DNA of 64,000 bases from Endomychus coccineus (taxonomy: Eukaryota; Arthropoda; Insecta; Coleoptera; Endomychidae): assembly GCA_958510875.1 (NCBI GenBank), contig OY294069.1:186001-250000 (forward strand), given 5' to 3'. The position numbers were made by a program, and so were the translations under genes. Within the stretch, counting starts at the first letter, position 1, and each line of letters starts with the position of its first letter. The notes below the pieces were generated by a model, which worked only from the letters and a program-made list of their open reading frames with translations, searched no databases and was not told the DNA's origin. Shown here in pieces: positions 1-21,391 of this stretch.

Positions 1-1
1 G

Positions 2-1671
2 CAGTGGCGGCTCGTGAACTTTTTAAGAGAGGAGGCTGGACATAAAACGTTTTTGTAAAAATATACTCTATTCAGTCAATTAATTTAACCTTTGCACAGC
101 GACCGTACCAGCTACTTCAGTGCCAAAATTAATTGTTGCCAAGCAAGAACCAACGTGGAGGTGTAGTTTCTCTCGGCAAACAATTTTTTTGTTCGTTTTT
201 TTTTCTTTGGATTTTTGATATTTTTTATTTTTTTTTTGAAATTTTTCATATTTTGTTTTTTTTATTATTTTTATAAACTTTTTTTATATATTAACGGAAT
301 TCTACGGTCTTTAGTTTGCGAAAAATGATCAATAATATTATCATAAAATGTATCATTTTGTTTTAAGTGTTTTACTGAATCTTTTTCAATAGATATCAAA
401 CTAACACTGTATAAACGATTTTGGCTCATTGTATTTGGCATGTAAGTTTTAATTCGTTTGAGAGTAGAAAATGATCTCTCCACCGATGCCGACGTGACAG
501 GAATGGTGACTGTCAAACAAAGTAGTTTATAAAACTGAGGTAAAACTTGTTGCAAATCATTGTCTATCATATATTTTATCATATCGGCGTGAATGTCGTA
601 CTGGCCTAAAATATCTTTATCCGAGTAGGTGTATAACCCATAATTCATTGTGCAGTGCTATTTTATCAAAAAATTTATATTTTAGAACTAAGGTATCTAA
701 AAGTGTATTGGGAAACTCTTTTGAAAAAGATTCGAAAAATCTTCTATTCGTCAAGTCGAAAAATTTCAATTCATGTAAATCGGAAAATCGAATCTCAATT
801 TGACCTTTAATAGTATCTAAAATTTCATAAAAAAAGTTGTTTATAATGTAGTTTCTTGTCTACCAAATTATATATTTTCCTCCTTTAACAATATTCTGTT
901 TACCGGTTAATTTAAACTTAATACTCGATGTAATATGTTCCTGCGATTTTTCATGTCTATCTATTCTATACGACGAGCTAACTTTTTCAAATCATCATAA
1001 CCCGAGTGTTCCCAACATGAAGTTGTATCAGATGTAAATAGCAAGCAATATAATTTATTGTGTATTTCGATTTTGAAACATACCTGTCATCGTCACCACT
1101 AATCCTTTCAAATCCGGTAAAGGCCGTTTATTTTTAACAAAACATTTTCTATCATATGTTAATCCACTAAATGGATTTTCTAAGAACCCAGCAACTAATT
1201 CACTCATGATTTTAACGTTCACCGATTAGATAAATTATAACTTAACTACTTAACCTTACTTCGCCTCGCGGTAGTCGCGGTACAAAACCAAGAACTAACG
1301 GAACACGACACGTGTGGCATTCTTCTAGCGGAAGGGCGGTAGCAAGTAATCGTATTTCATTCGACCGACGATTCCGTACGAGAAGCTAGCTTCCATAGGA
1401 TGTTGCCATATTCGCTCTTTTACCCTATCTAGCAACTGAACTGCTTGGAAAACGGCAACTGTGTTGACCACACGTATTTAGCGTTTGAGATATATAGAGA
1501 ATCTAGCCTCTAGCCACTGTTGCCAGATTAAAAATAACTACTGAGAACGGGGAATTAATTGTAAAATTTAAAGAATTATCAGAGAAACAGGAAGTAAAAT
1601 GGAGAATGATCATCAAGATAAATTAGTGAGGAGGCTGAACCTCCTTAGCCTCCTTCGAGGAGCCGCCACTG
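2..1671 (-). mobile_element. Decayed hAT-superfamily DNA transposon
   Basis: The ends are inverted repeats: CAGTGGCGGCTC at 2-13 and its reverse complement GAGCCGCCACTG at 1660-1671. The right flank begins GTTGAAAG; the left flank is only one base (G), which fits the last base of an 8-bp duplication but cannot prove it. Inside, on the minus strand, are broken pieces of a hAT transposase, including the C-terminal dimerisation region. CAG...CTG ends, an 8-bp target and this dimerisation domain are typical of hAT elements. At about 1.67 kb it is too short and too broken to be autonomous. Confidence 0.85.
271..1206 (-). pseudogene. hAT transposase remnant (N-terminal piece plus C-terminal dimerisation domain)
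   Basis: Three minus-strand fragments are readable. 1206 down to about 1080 gives an N-terminal piece beginning MSELVAGFLENPFSGLTYDR. About 790 down to 640 gives a piece with FFDLTNRRFFESFSKEFPNT. The open frame 648-271 contains LTVTIPVTSASVERSFSTLK, the classic hAT C-terminal dimerisation motif (SVERSFS). The last two fragments are in different frames, joined by a frameshift near 640-660. The DDE catalytic core is not recognisable between them, so most of the enzyme has been lost. The family resembles the ZMYM1-like/52 kDa repressor group of hAT transposases. It cannot make an active enzyme as read. Confidence 0.8.
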
Positions 1672-4600
1672 GTTGAAAGTATGAATTGTGTTTTTATGAG
1701 CTGAATAAATGAATTATGAATTTACATAGTCATTTACTTAAATATTAAATAACAACCTAAAGCAAATGTGTTAAAAAATTTTCATTGTGCTATAATATAA
1801 TAACCTATTATATCTATATTTATCTATTTACTTAGTTAATTTGAGATGAATTTTCATCCATTAACTATAGGTACTTCATCAATTCAATTTATTGAACTTT
1901 GCCTTAACTTTAATATCTATCATAGGGACTTTCTCACACATCCAGATTGATTTAGTATAACGCCAGAACTTCAAAGTGCTGTATAAAAATTAACTGAGTT
2001 ACATTTGTTTCAGTTATCATTAAAGCATAACCAATAAATTCAAAGACTTATTCTTAATTTAACATGCAACCCGTCCCCTAAATCTATAACTAATCAAAAT
2101 ATTTACGAAAATTATATTCAGACCACTGAAACTCTGGCATAGGTAAGTTATAATAATAATACTATACTTTTATTATTTTTACGATTAATGTAGGGGGCCG
2201 AAGTCCTTTGCATCTCACCACCCAGTCAAGACCGGGTGTCCTGAAGAAGTTTAGCACCGTCCTCGTAAGACTACCCCCGAAATATTATTCTGGCTACGGC
2301 CATACAGAGAGTGAATTATGCATGTTTGAACTTATAAGTAGAGAATTTAACACACATGCAATTGCCATTTGGGGATTGGACAAAGCTGGTCGAGCCCTTA
2401 ATCTCAAGTGTAAATTTATTTTTGAAGTGAAAACTTCTTTACGCGTTGAGCTATTTCAGATGGGGGTAAAACCATGATGAGTCCGTCACGAGCAGTCACG
2501 CTGTAGCTATATATATTAGGTATATTATGTATACTGCCGCCAGCGCAAGTACTTGGTCAGGCGTCAGGCATAGTCTCTCTATACGCTTACACACGTGTGC
2601 ATATCTGAGTCGGATATTCGACGTTATTTATTTATGTGTATTTATTATAATGACTATCGCGGGTTACATTCATACTCTTTACAGGGATTGTACCGCCCAT
2701 TATTGTATGTTTTTCATTATTAAATATAAAAATGTATATAATTGTTGATTGAAATGCCGACAGTTGTGAAAACTAAAGAAAAACTAATTATATTAATTTT
2801 CATTTAAAAATAATAAAATTGTAATTTCGGATGCTACAACGAGTACAACAACTCCTTACTAAACTCCGTAGACAATATAGTATCTGTGGTATCGGATGTC
2901 TTCGTTGGTTGTCATAATGCTGAGCAACCAAATATTTCGTCAGGCAGAAGTTGTATAAAATGAGAACCGAAGATAGGTACGGGTGGATTACCATAAGAGT
3001 TAGTTTTAGTTCTTAACCGCGACCATATCTATACATATGATAACTAATAACATAGATGTTGGGGATGGATTGTCCAATAGCACTGTCGGAAAATTGTGCC
3101 ATGTAGAAAGAGATGATACTGGTGAAATGATACGAATTTGGATGGAATTCCCAAAATAAATTGGTTACTTCATTTCAGTTTTCCCTTCTGTCAGCAGTAC
3201 TCGGTGACTGCCCGTATTTTTTTTATTAACATAGTACTATTCAATTTTACTTAGATCTCAATTACTTTTTTACAATCATATACAATGGTCACCGCCGTAA
3301 AAATTAGAATATGTATAAAAAACCAAAAACCAATAATTATGTAAATACACAATATATACTAATTATACCCAACTTATTGGTATTTGGCATATGATAATAG
3401 TCTTCAAAGTTTATATAGACAATATCGAACCAAGACCCCTACTGGGTTGGTGAAATAACGTATAGGCATTTCGGGAAAAATCTTCAGATTTTTGGCACTG
3501 AACCAAATCCGAAAAATAAAAAGAGAAATAAATCTGCCTTAGCTTCCAGTCCAACCATCATCTGGAAATTGTAAAATAAAAAAATCTTTGAATACTTATA
3601 TCCGACAACGTTTAACTTGAAATCATAGCATAATAGCTGTATAGCATCATATACACTTGTAAGTGTAAGGTATAAGCAATAATACCTACATTCATTTTAT
3701 CAGGTAAATGTTTACGTACTTCAATTGAAGAAGTAAATAATATTTGAAGCTGAATGAAAAACTTTTTTTTTTAATTTCACTACTGTGTCCAAATTATTCA
3801 TATTCATAATCATCACTTCACAACATAATTTGTTGTCAAAAAAAGAATTATTCTTAAAAGATTCAAGAAATGAAAGGTTCCGAAAACTGAATTGACATCT
3901 AACTGGAATTGACAAGATAAAAACAATTGATAAAATCTCCTCTGGTTTAGTCTTATCCACACACTATACGTAAGCCTAACCTACCTGCTGAGTCTCCGTA
4001 TGATACATTTGTAAAATATTCACCTAATAGTTGATATATGTGAAGTATCTAGGCACCTAAGGGAATAAGTGAGAGATGTCATGAAATAAACTATATGTCA
4101 GTAATATAGCATAACACGTCAAAGTAGTTTATTTCCTATAAGGCATTGATAATAACGTTTAATTTAATTATTCTTTTTCAGGTAGGATTTGTTTTTCCAT
4201 GCTCATTTCCTCTTTCATGTTCATTAATTCATTTGTTATTTTATTTGTTTGTATTCTTTTACAGAATAATAAAATCTGATAATAACTACTCTAGCCAAAA
4301 TCATTCAAGATAGAACTGTACACATTCTTAACAAATTTTGACCAAGATCAATGATATATATTGTTTACGAACAATTGCTGTACCTAGTTGTTTTAAACTA
4401 TAGGTAGGTAGGTAGGTACTTTCTTTCCTAAGCACTAGAAACGGAAACCATAAACAGTAGGTATACCATTTAAGCATCAACAATTGAATTATTGTTCCTA
4501 AAACTCCTATGGTAAACGTTGAATATCAATTTCTTTTCAACCTAAGAATTGTAAATTTTATTAAGGATAAGAGTAGAGTTAATTTTAAAAATCAGGTAGG

Positions 4601-7600
4601 ACCTAAGTATAAAACAATCTAGGGGATATGCAAGTTTCTCTCATAAAACCTAATAACAGATAATAATTAATCTCTGTATATACCTACACTAGGCACTTTT
4701 CAATGTTAAAGTAGGTATAGCTGGAGACAGGGAATGTTAATTACCTACAAATACCGAAATACGTTTAGTGCAAATCATGATAGATAGGTACCTATTGGAA
4801 TACCTAGATAATATTGGATGTAAAAAATATTGCTTAAATTTGGAATGCTAGATGTTAGTGGAAAATGTGTAACGTAGCGGAGATTCTGTAGCTGTACGAA
4901 TGAAGATAATTACATATCGATAATATCAATTTTAGAGTTAAATTGTGCTAGTAACCTTCCGAGTTTCTGAGTTAGTCCCAAATAGAGAGCTGAACGCGCC
5001 ATTTTCTTGCTACAGTAGGGAACTTGTTTACTTTATTGGTTAGTGAATCTGCTTGGGCGTGTTATATTGAATTAGGTTTATATCAAAATATCAATGTGTA
5101 AGTTGATAAAAGTTTCCACAGTCAACTCTCCAGATGATTGATTAAAAGTTTCAATAATTGTGTAAAACGGTGAAGACACAAATTACCAATTTAGAATAAC
5201 AATAAGAAACTGTATGAGAGAGCAATTCTAGTTCTGCTTCGGAATGCTACATATACCAGTGGATCCATATAAAGTCGGTACTATTCAGATGAAAGACAAA
5301 AAGAAATTTGAGTAAAATAATGGTAATGAAGTATCCAAGTATCTACTAGTTAATCTAATCTGGTGTAAAGACTCGGTAAGTATAATACAGCACAGTTGAG
5401 GGGACAATAGTAGCTTCTTATTGTTATATTATAACATATGCTAAATAGGAAGAATTAGAAACACCTACTATGCACTAATACTTTCGACGCGTAGGTATAT
5501 AGTGTTCGGAATGTAATTTCAATGAATTTTACAACATCTTGGAAGCGATTCTTCAAGAGTGCTGTTTTATCGTATAAAAATTAGCATCTTAAATAAGCAA
5601 AAAAAAACGATGGTGCTTGCTCTTGAAGCTTGGCCCCCTAGCAAGATTTTCATAAAATTGCTGTTCAAAGTTAACTGTTAAGATAGTTAAATCTTTATAA
5701 AAGTGTAAATTAATACGCCTATGAATCCAATAAGTAGGAAGGTACATTGTACATTATTATTAGGTTACCTACCTATCCAAAATTGGCTGTTGTTTCAACG
5801 ATCTACCCAAGAAAGAAATCCTTTACCTTCTAAATTCTATATACCCACTTAGTAGGTACCTATACCTATATAATACCTACATAGATACGTACCTACCTAT
5901 AAATTTAATAATATTAATTACACCGATAACTGTTTGAGCCATTATCAAACACTTTGCTTTCCAGACATTTTACCGTTTCTGATTGAACCAACTCCTCTTA
6001 AAAACATCATTGAAAAATGTGAAATATCATATTATACCTACCTTACAAACCACGAATTTATTGTTTCATCTTTATAGTAATATTGTGGAATTCACATATT
6101 TGAGTCAGCAATATTGAAAATATTTTTGAAAAAAATTGAGATCAATATCAAATTTCACAGAGAAAGCAAAACTATTACAACCTAGGTATTAGATAAATCA
6201 ATAGATATAGTAATAGAAATAATAGTAACTTGCGGCAGAGCTTCGAATGTACCTACGTGAAACGTATTATGAGATTAATTAATTAATTTATATATATAGG
6301 TACGTGTACTTTTTGAACTTGTGTCAGTTCCAATTCAATTTCTAAGGTATTAACTTGAAATGATCCGTAGATCGCTAACTTCCCGCACTCCCTTTTTGTT
6401 ATGGCGTATGTTTTATATTGTATGTATTATCTTAATAATAATAATTGGAAAACCTAATGAATTTACAACTGATAATTCAACTTTTTCTATATCAATAGAT
6501 AATCACAGAACATTGTATATTTTTCGAGAATCATTATTTATAAGTCAAGCAGGATGATTATTCGATTGCTATCAATTTATTCAGTTTGTCATTTTATTTG
6601 CGCACAAAAAATATGCAAACGGGCAAATATGGCAATGACCAATTCTAATCTGTATTGCATGAAGAATATTTGTCAATTTTTTTTTTAATTTTGGTTACTC
6701 GAGAGAAAACCTACAATACGTTTTGTTATTGATATTTGAAGTTTCAAGAATAAGGGTGGGGTAAATATTATCGTATACTCGCCTGAAACATTACCTACCG
6801 CCCTCTTCTTCAGGATTTTGTACCAGAATCATTATTGCGAAAATTCGTTAGATTAGTTACTCGATAATCAACGTACCAAATTTGTTGCGACTAGTTTTGG
6901 TTTCAATCTTATAAGGCTCTATTTTTTTGTTGACAATTATTACAATGCTAGAGGTATAAAACATTATTTCCAAGTCTCCCTATGTGTGGAAATGTTTTTT
7001 GATAATTTCAAAACCTTGCATTCGTGACAACCTTTTCGTTTGCAGGAATTTTGATAAGATTGTTTCAAATAAAATTAATAGAACTGTTTTGTGAAGAAAT
7101 TATTAATTTTGAGTTTTGTACAGAAGGTGAAGGCCGCAACACGAAAACGTACATTAAAGCATGTTAATATTGAATATATGCAAATTCCTCAATTAAATTG
7201 CTATTGATTAAAATGTAATGGGTGATAACTTAATAAAATTCATCACAAAACCAAGAAATGTACCTATAAAAAAAACATGCTTAATGTTCTTAATCTAACA
7301 GTAGAAATAATGGAATAAAAAACAAACAGTAGGTTTAAATATATTTATTTATCAATATATGCTACAATAGCATTTCTACCAGAACAAATTGTAAATGCAT
7401 TAAAATTATAAATATCGTACTCCTGCATTAGCAATGAGATATAATGGAGCATTTTGCCATCCCTTTTTATAATTTCAACTAATAACAACAACTTCACCAA
7501 ACCCTTATCACACTTACCGTCTCGTCACCCAATTAGTCAGTGTGCAAGTGTTGGGGAAGCCTATTTAATAATTTGCACGGTTGCAGTCACAGCTCCTTTT

Positions 7601-9842
7601 TTATATTTTATTGTTTAAAATAGGTCAAGTTTAGAATGTGAATTACATTCTGTTAGAATAGGCACAACTTTCTAACTATATCACAGGAAGTATAAACTCG
7701 AGGAAGGAGCGTGGAACGAAATAAACCGCAACATTACACGAATTTTGAAGAAATTCTCATCGAGTTTCTTGAAAAGCAGATGGAAAAAAGGAGTATTATT
7801 TTATTCGTAAACATTTTCCGAAAGTTTAGGGGAATTAATGAAAAATATCTAGAACGGGAATATTTGGATTGTGAAATATAAACTGAATGTAATAAGTTGT
7901 AATTTGTTATATCGATACTCTTAATCTGTATACAGAATAATAGAAATTATCGAAGTTATTTTAACGTAACGTTATCGAGTGAAAACGGGATATTTCCCTC
8001 CACATATACTTTATATTTAGACTAATACTAATATACAGACATCAAGTATATTAGATCTTTAATACAGAACAAAAAGAATATCAATAGGTTAGAAAAGAGA
8101 CCCACTCTAACAATGTCATACATTTCATTTTAAATAGCCCTATATATCGTAGATAATAACTTATCATTTTAAAATTACAATTCATTCATCCGCTAAGAAT
8201 TAAATGTCGCGTAAAAAACGACTGTAGAACAGAGACAATCGCTCCACCCCGTATATTATTAAACACTACACATATAATCCCAAATAATTACGATTTTACA
8301 GTAGATCATCGGTAATATCACAGTCGTATGTATACGAAATACTCTTAGCGCTTTCTTAAGCAAATATTTAGCTGTAACTGCAACGTTATCGTGAGCTCCA
8401 AGACTTTGTTACGTAAAAATGTGTGTCTTGTACGTAGGTACAGACAGACACACATTTAAACACGTTTTCAAATAAATGTTATCCGTAATAATCAACAGTC
8501 GTTTGGCTCAACAAATACTTTAAGTTGCAGTTTCATATCGTCTTCACGTAATGCTGCTATCTTTCTTCTTGGGATAGCAAAACATAATAAATATACACTG
8601 TTGCCCAATCACTTATTGATACGCGCCATCAATATTGAAAGTACACACTGGGAGATGGAAACATATTACAAACAAATAGCAACTTTATTATTATTCTTAA
8701 ATAAAAACTATTTGCTTTAAAATAACCAGAGCTGTTGATTGTTGATTAGTAAATAATAATGCCAAGACACTCTGTATTTCCCTCGATATATTTGCTAACA
8801 ATAGTTAGATAATATTTCAATTTGAAAAAAAATAAACTAATATTTTCAACTCTTTGTCAATAAATTGGAAAATTAGTTTACAATTCATGCTCAAATCAAA
8901 TAAAAGAAGAATTGAAAGCAGTGATTAGACGATGCTGTGGCAAGTTGTATTAAAATGTTCAAGCTGGACATTATTCAAGAACCACGGAATTGTTTCCAAA
9001 GTATTTACGATTTCCAACGCAACTCAACAAATGTTTAATCGAAATGTCCAATGTAATATTAAATAAGGAATTTTTTATCATTACCAGGGACATCAACGGA
9101 AATACAGATTCTTAAGCTTTGTGTAAACTAATTGTGTGTAAAGTGACCAAATGTTACAAATTTCCTTGCATTGAAAGTTACAACATAAAGTACTGAATGT
9201 TAAGTTGTTTTTTTTTATGGAAATCAGTAGGATTGGGCATTTGTCATTCATTCAAAAACACACACACACACACGTGTTTACTAAATAATAGGTATTGTAA
9301 TAATAATAATTCTATAATAGCTGTACAGGGAAAACACAAGTTTCGATCGAACATGTCTATCCATCAACGGTAAAACAAATTGAACAAGGTCATAAATTGA
9401 AAAAGAATTCTGAAATATGAGACAACTATATTATTATTATATTAGTAGTAACTCTAAGATCACCTAAGTAATGTTTAATATTCAAATATGCTATAATATT
9501 ATAAGTGAGAGTGGTTTTTATAAAATGACACGCACACACAAATCCAGGCTATCGATAAAAATGATAATAATAATAATAATAAAAGTAACACAAAGTTAGG
9601 GAGCCCCGACGCTCTCTCTTTCTCCTTTGCAAAATGAGAGAAAATTAATTAACAGAGCACGTTTGAAATAATAAATAAAAAGAAAGACTTTGCAGATATA
9701 AAGTAGTTTGTAATGCCCAGAGAACTCACAGAGTGTGCTTTGTAAGGGAACATACAAGTGCCTGGACTCCTTTTCTTTCTCTCCGTACAATACGATGAGA
9801 CACGAGTAGGTAGTGGGGGGAAGAGGGCTTACTAAATGTGGT
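1672..9842. other. Gene-poor AT-rich region left of belle
   Basis: I find no supportable coding gene here. Short open frames at 2208-2477, 2527-2748, 3721-3960 and 6360-6557 lack recognisable domains, splice context or codon-use support. TAGGTA/CCTACC-type simple sequence occurs at about 4400-4425 and 5850-5900. A (CA)n run lies near 9260 and (AAT)n near 9560. The right part may belong to the 3' untranslated region of the belle gene, which reads leftwards; minus-strand AATAAA signals occur several times (for example TTTATT on the plus strand near 7346), but I cannot choose one. Confidence 0.5.
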
Positions 9843-9860
9843 GGGGGGGGGGGGGGGGGG
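9843..9860. repeat. Poly-G run of 18
   Basis: Eighteen consecutive G residues just downstream of the belle stop codon. A run this long is prone to length errors in sequencing and assembly, so its exact length should not be trusted. Confidence 0.9.
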
Positions 9861-9916
9861 CAGTGGGGCGAGGGGGTCTAGGAAGGAGGGATATTGTTCT
9901 TAAAGTGTTGTTAATA

Positions 9917-18418
<8,502 letters not shown>

Positions 18419-19546
18419 ATTACTATTAATCAAAACGAGTGCTAGAAGTTTTTATTACAAAAACCTCCTAATAATAATTAGCAAAATAGTATGAAAAGCG
18501 TCTTTGGCAGACAGCACAGAACCCGTTCGTCTACGATTTTGCACGATATGGGATAATGTCATATGCGCAAGCGCAGATCTATTTTATGGTTTCTAGTTTA
18601 TACGATGATTTATTTATGTACGTATTTTGTAATATTACTTCTTTAATGCAATACGAAGAATTTTATTATATATGAAATGAGAAGTATCAACTTTTGACAT
18701 CCAAGAACGCGTCAAATATGATGTGCAAAGGAACGTTAGATTTTTGTACAGCAAATCAAGAATTTGGTGCACAAAAGATACAGATACACAGAATATTTAA
18801 TCCAATTATTCTGTGGGCATTATGAAAATTCCTATGGTACGTCCATAGAGATATTCATTTATCTATGTCTCGATTATATATTAAAATATTAACATTTTCT
18901 TGAATTATAGCAGATGATAATGCCTTTCTCCCTATTATAGATCGTTCGTATAATAAAAGATTATCTACAACATATAGTATGAATGAGTAGAGCACATGCA
19001 CCACACCTGATGTCGGTGACTAATGCAGTGTAACCAGAGAATGACTTCTGGCGCAATTTAATCTATTGTTTATGCATCTCAGCCAATAAGCGACAATGCA
19101 TGTTGCGTTACCTAATCGCATTATTTAATTTTCATGTTACAGATTGGACTTCTCACGTCATTTATACTCATTGCTCAGAATATACCAGTAAATTAAAAAT
19201 GCATTTCATATTAAACTCATGAGAACAGAGAACTAAAAAATTGGTGGAAACTAAATTTCTTACATTCAAGTTTGAATTTTGAAAGTTCTAATTTATGTGG
19301 AATAGCACAATCTTACCTTAAAATTTAATGTAAACTACTTAAAATGAGTCAAATCATTTGCGTCTAGGTTTAGTAATACATTTCACACAAGGTTTTTTTC
19401 AAGTGGGAATGTGAAATTACTGATTCTACGTAGGTTATGTTCAATATATTTGTAAAATAAAAGTCTAGCTTTATTCATCAATGTAATGAAATAAAACAAA
19501 AATACAAATCCATAAGTTGGTAATAAAATTAGTTTGTATCAACTTC
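18419..19546. other. Spacer between belle start and RpL8 stop
   Basis: About 1.1 kb holding the belle 5' leader and promoter on the left and the RpL8 3' untranslated region on the right. I see no TATA box or initiator that I would place with confidence and no coding frame. Confidence 0.5.
19470..19475 (-). terminator. RpL8 polyadenylation signal
   Basis: TTTATT on the plus strand reads AATAAA on the minus strand, about 70 nt beyond the RpL8 stop codon. Position and sequence fit a cleavage and polyadenylation signal. Confidence 0.6.
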
Positions 19547-21157
19547 TTAATCGTCTTTGGTAGTGGCCACTTTACCACCACGGATTCTTCCTGTTCTTCT
19601 AGCAGCAATGAGACCAACTTTACGACCAGCAGAAGTACCTCTCTTGACAGTGGAAGCTTTACCAATATGTTGATGGTTACCACCACCATGGGGATGCTCC
19701 ACAGGGTTCATAGCAACACCACGCACTTTAGGCCAGCAATTACGTTTCACTTTGTATTTATGGTAGGCACGTCCAGCCTTCAGGATAGGTTTGTCAATAC
19801 GTCCTCCGCCAGCAACAATGCCTTAACAAAAATAATATGTCAAAACCATTCACATTACTATGGAAATTATACTGAAATTCACCATTTCTCAGAAAGAGCC
19901 TCTATTGATATTTCATTATTTATCAAAATACAGAAAATCATCATAAAAAATTATATTAACCTTCCGTTTCAAGTCCCCAGTTTCTATAACATCGTCAATC
20001 GTGTGGCAGCTGACAGACACGCTTTACATTTGTGTTAGAAAATGGATTTTATAATAGTTTAATGTGGTTTTCTTAATTAGAACACAAACACTATTGATGT
20101 AAGAATTATATATATTTAAAAGAAACGAATGAATAAAATTCCTGGCTTCAAAAGTCAACAATAATAAAACACAAAGTCAGAAACCACACAAGTAACAACC
20201 TGTTGAAATGATACTATCCATTTTTAATTTCAGCTTTTCCACAAGTACCCTCCCTTAACCATTTAAAAATAGCCTGACCTGACCAAACTATTATTAGTGG
20301 TAGTCGATGAACACCAAGGACTAAAATGTCAACACCAGATTTGGTTGAGCATAATAAACCTTACAAATAAATAGTACTCAATATCTATAAAATAGGGGGA
20401 ACAACTACACCTTAAGAATATGGTACAATTTAAAAAAATACCTGAAATTCACTATACATAAATTAATGTAATAGTTAGTATCTTTGAGAAGGTTTGGTAA
20501 AATATATTAGAAAATATAGCAAGTACTACTTACCAACCATAGCTCTGTTATTAGATGGAATAACTTTTTTAGCTCCAGAAGGTAATTTGACACGAGTCTT
20601 TTTCGTATCATGATTATGTGCTATTACTGTGGCATAATTTCCAGAGGCACGAGCCAGCCGACCCCTATCTCCAGTTTTCTCTTCTAGATTACACACTATT
20701 GTACCTTCAGGCATGGCTCCAACAGGTAATACATTACCTGCCAACATTATCAAAGCAAATGTAACAATGTATTTAATAATTACAACACAAAAAATAATTC
20801 CAAACAAGAACAAATAAAATAACTAAAATGGCAAAGCAAATAAAATTTTCAAACATACATACCAATTTGCAAGAAAGCCCTCTTTCCACAATAAACAGAT
20901 TGGCCAGTGTACATTCCTTCGGGAGCAATGAATAGTTCCTTCCGTGTCTGGAATTTGTAGGGATCTCTGAAATTTACCACGGCCAATGGGGCACCACGTC
21001 CAGGATCGTGAACAATGTCTTTGACAACTCCTTTAATGTAACCATGTCTTTCTGAAAAATCCAAATATCGCAGTTTTGGGGCTCCTTTCCTCTTCTTTGT
21101 ATGTGACTTGAACACAGATCCAGCACCCTTACGCTGGGCACGAATAACACGTCCCAT
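19547..21157 (-). CDS. RpL8: 60S ribosomal protein L8 (uL2), with a one-base excess in the last exon
   Basis: uL2 of the large ribosomal subunit, which supports the peptidyl transferase centre. Coding exons (minus): 21157-20863 (starting [20 protein letters not shown]), 20737-20534 ([20 protein letters not shown]), 19822-19547 (ending KVATTKDD). The conserved block [18 protein letters not shown] is intact. The exons sum to 775 nt, one more than a multiple of three. In the last exon the frame IVAGGG runs into the frame [17 protein letters not shown] at about 19800, where CGGT appears instead of a single Arg codon. Removing one base gives 257 residues, the usual length for animal L8. This is probably an assembly indel in an essential gene, but a lesion is not excluded. 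A noncoding first exon lies at about 21390-21357. Confidence 0.93.
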
Positions 21158-21356
21158 GCTTACCTTACTAGAAAAAAAGTGGTCACAATAAGTTAACGCG
21201 AACTTAACATAAACTATATAAAAATCTTTAAGTTGCTTAAATACTATTGCAGTTATAAAATGTACTGAAGGAGCATATGGTAGAAAGTATCAAATACCTA
21301 AGATGACCGTAAACTTCTAGAAAATATTAAGATGAAAAATTATCCATGAAAATTAC

Positions 21357-21391
21357 CTTGGTAACAACACAAACGTGACAGTTAAGAAAGA
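21357..21391 (-). promoter_or_regulatory. RpL8 TOP-type leader exon and likely transcription start
   Basis: On the minus strand the sequence CGCCGTCTTTCTTAACTG ends in a donor CCAAG|GTAATT at 21357. A start at the C of CTTTCTT (about 21390) would give a terminal oligopyrimidine (TOP) tract, the usual start of ribosomal protein mRNAs that ties translation to TOR signalling. The coding exon is reached through the acceptor TTCTAG near 21173, ten bases before the ATG. The start site is inferred. Confidence 0.6.

Noticed and set aside
2208..2477. 89-residue open frame
   Set aside because: No recognisable domain, splice context or codon bias; it lies in repeat-like sequence and could be chance.
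2472..2510. Hammerhead-ribozyme-like text (ATGATGAGTCCGTCACGAG)
   Set aside because: The core needs CUGAUGA and GAAA; here the first C is replaced and no GAAA follows, and stem II does not pair.
3721..3960. 79-residue minus-strand open frame
   Set aside because: Low-complexity composition and no family resemblance.
6360..6557. 65-residue open frame with a hydrophobic stretch
   Set aside because: It resembles a signal peptide only because AT-rich DNA encodes Ile/Leu/Phe; no other support.
19517..20038. Long plus-strand open frame (173 residues)
   Set aside because: Antisense to the RpL8 last exon; the length comes from the codon bias of the real gene.
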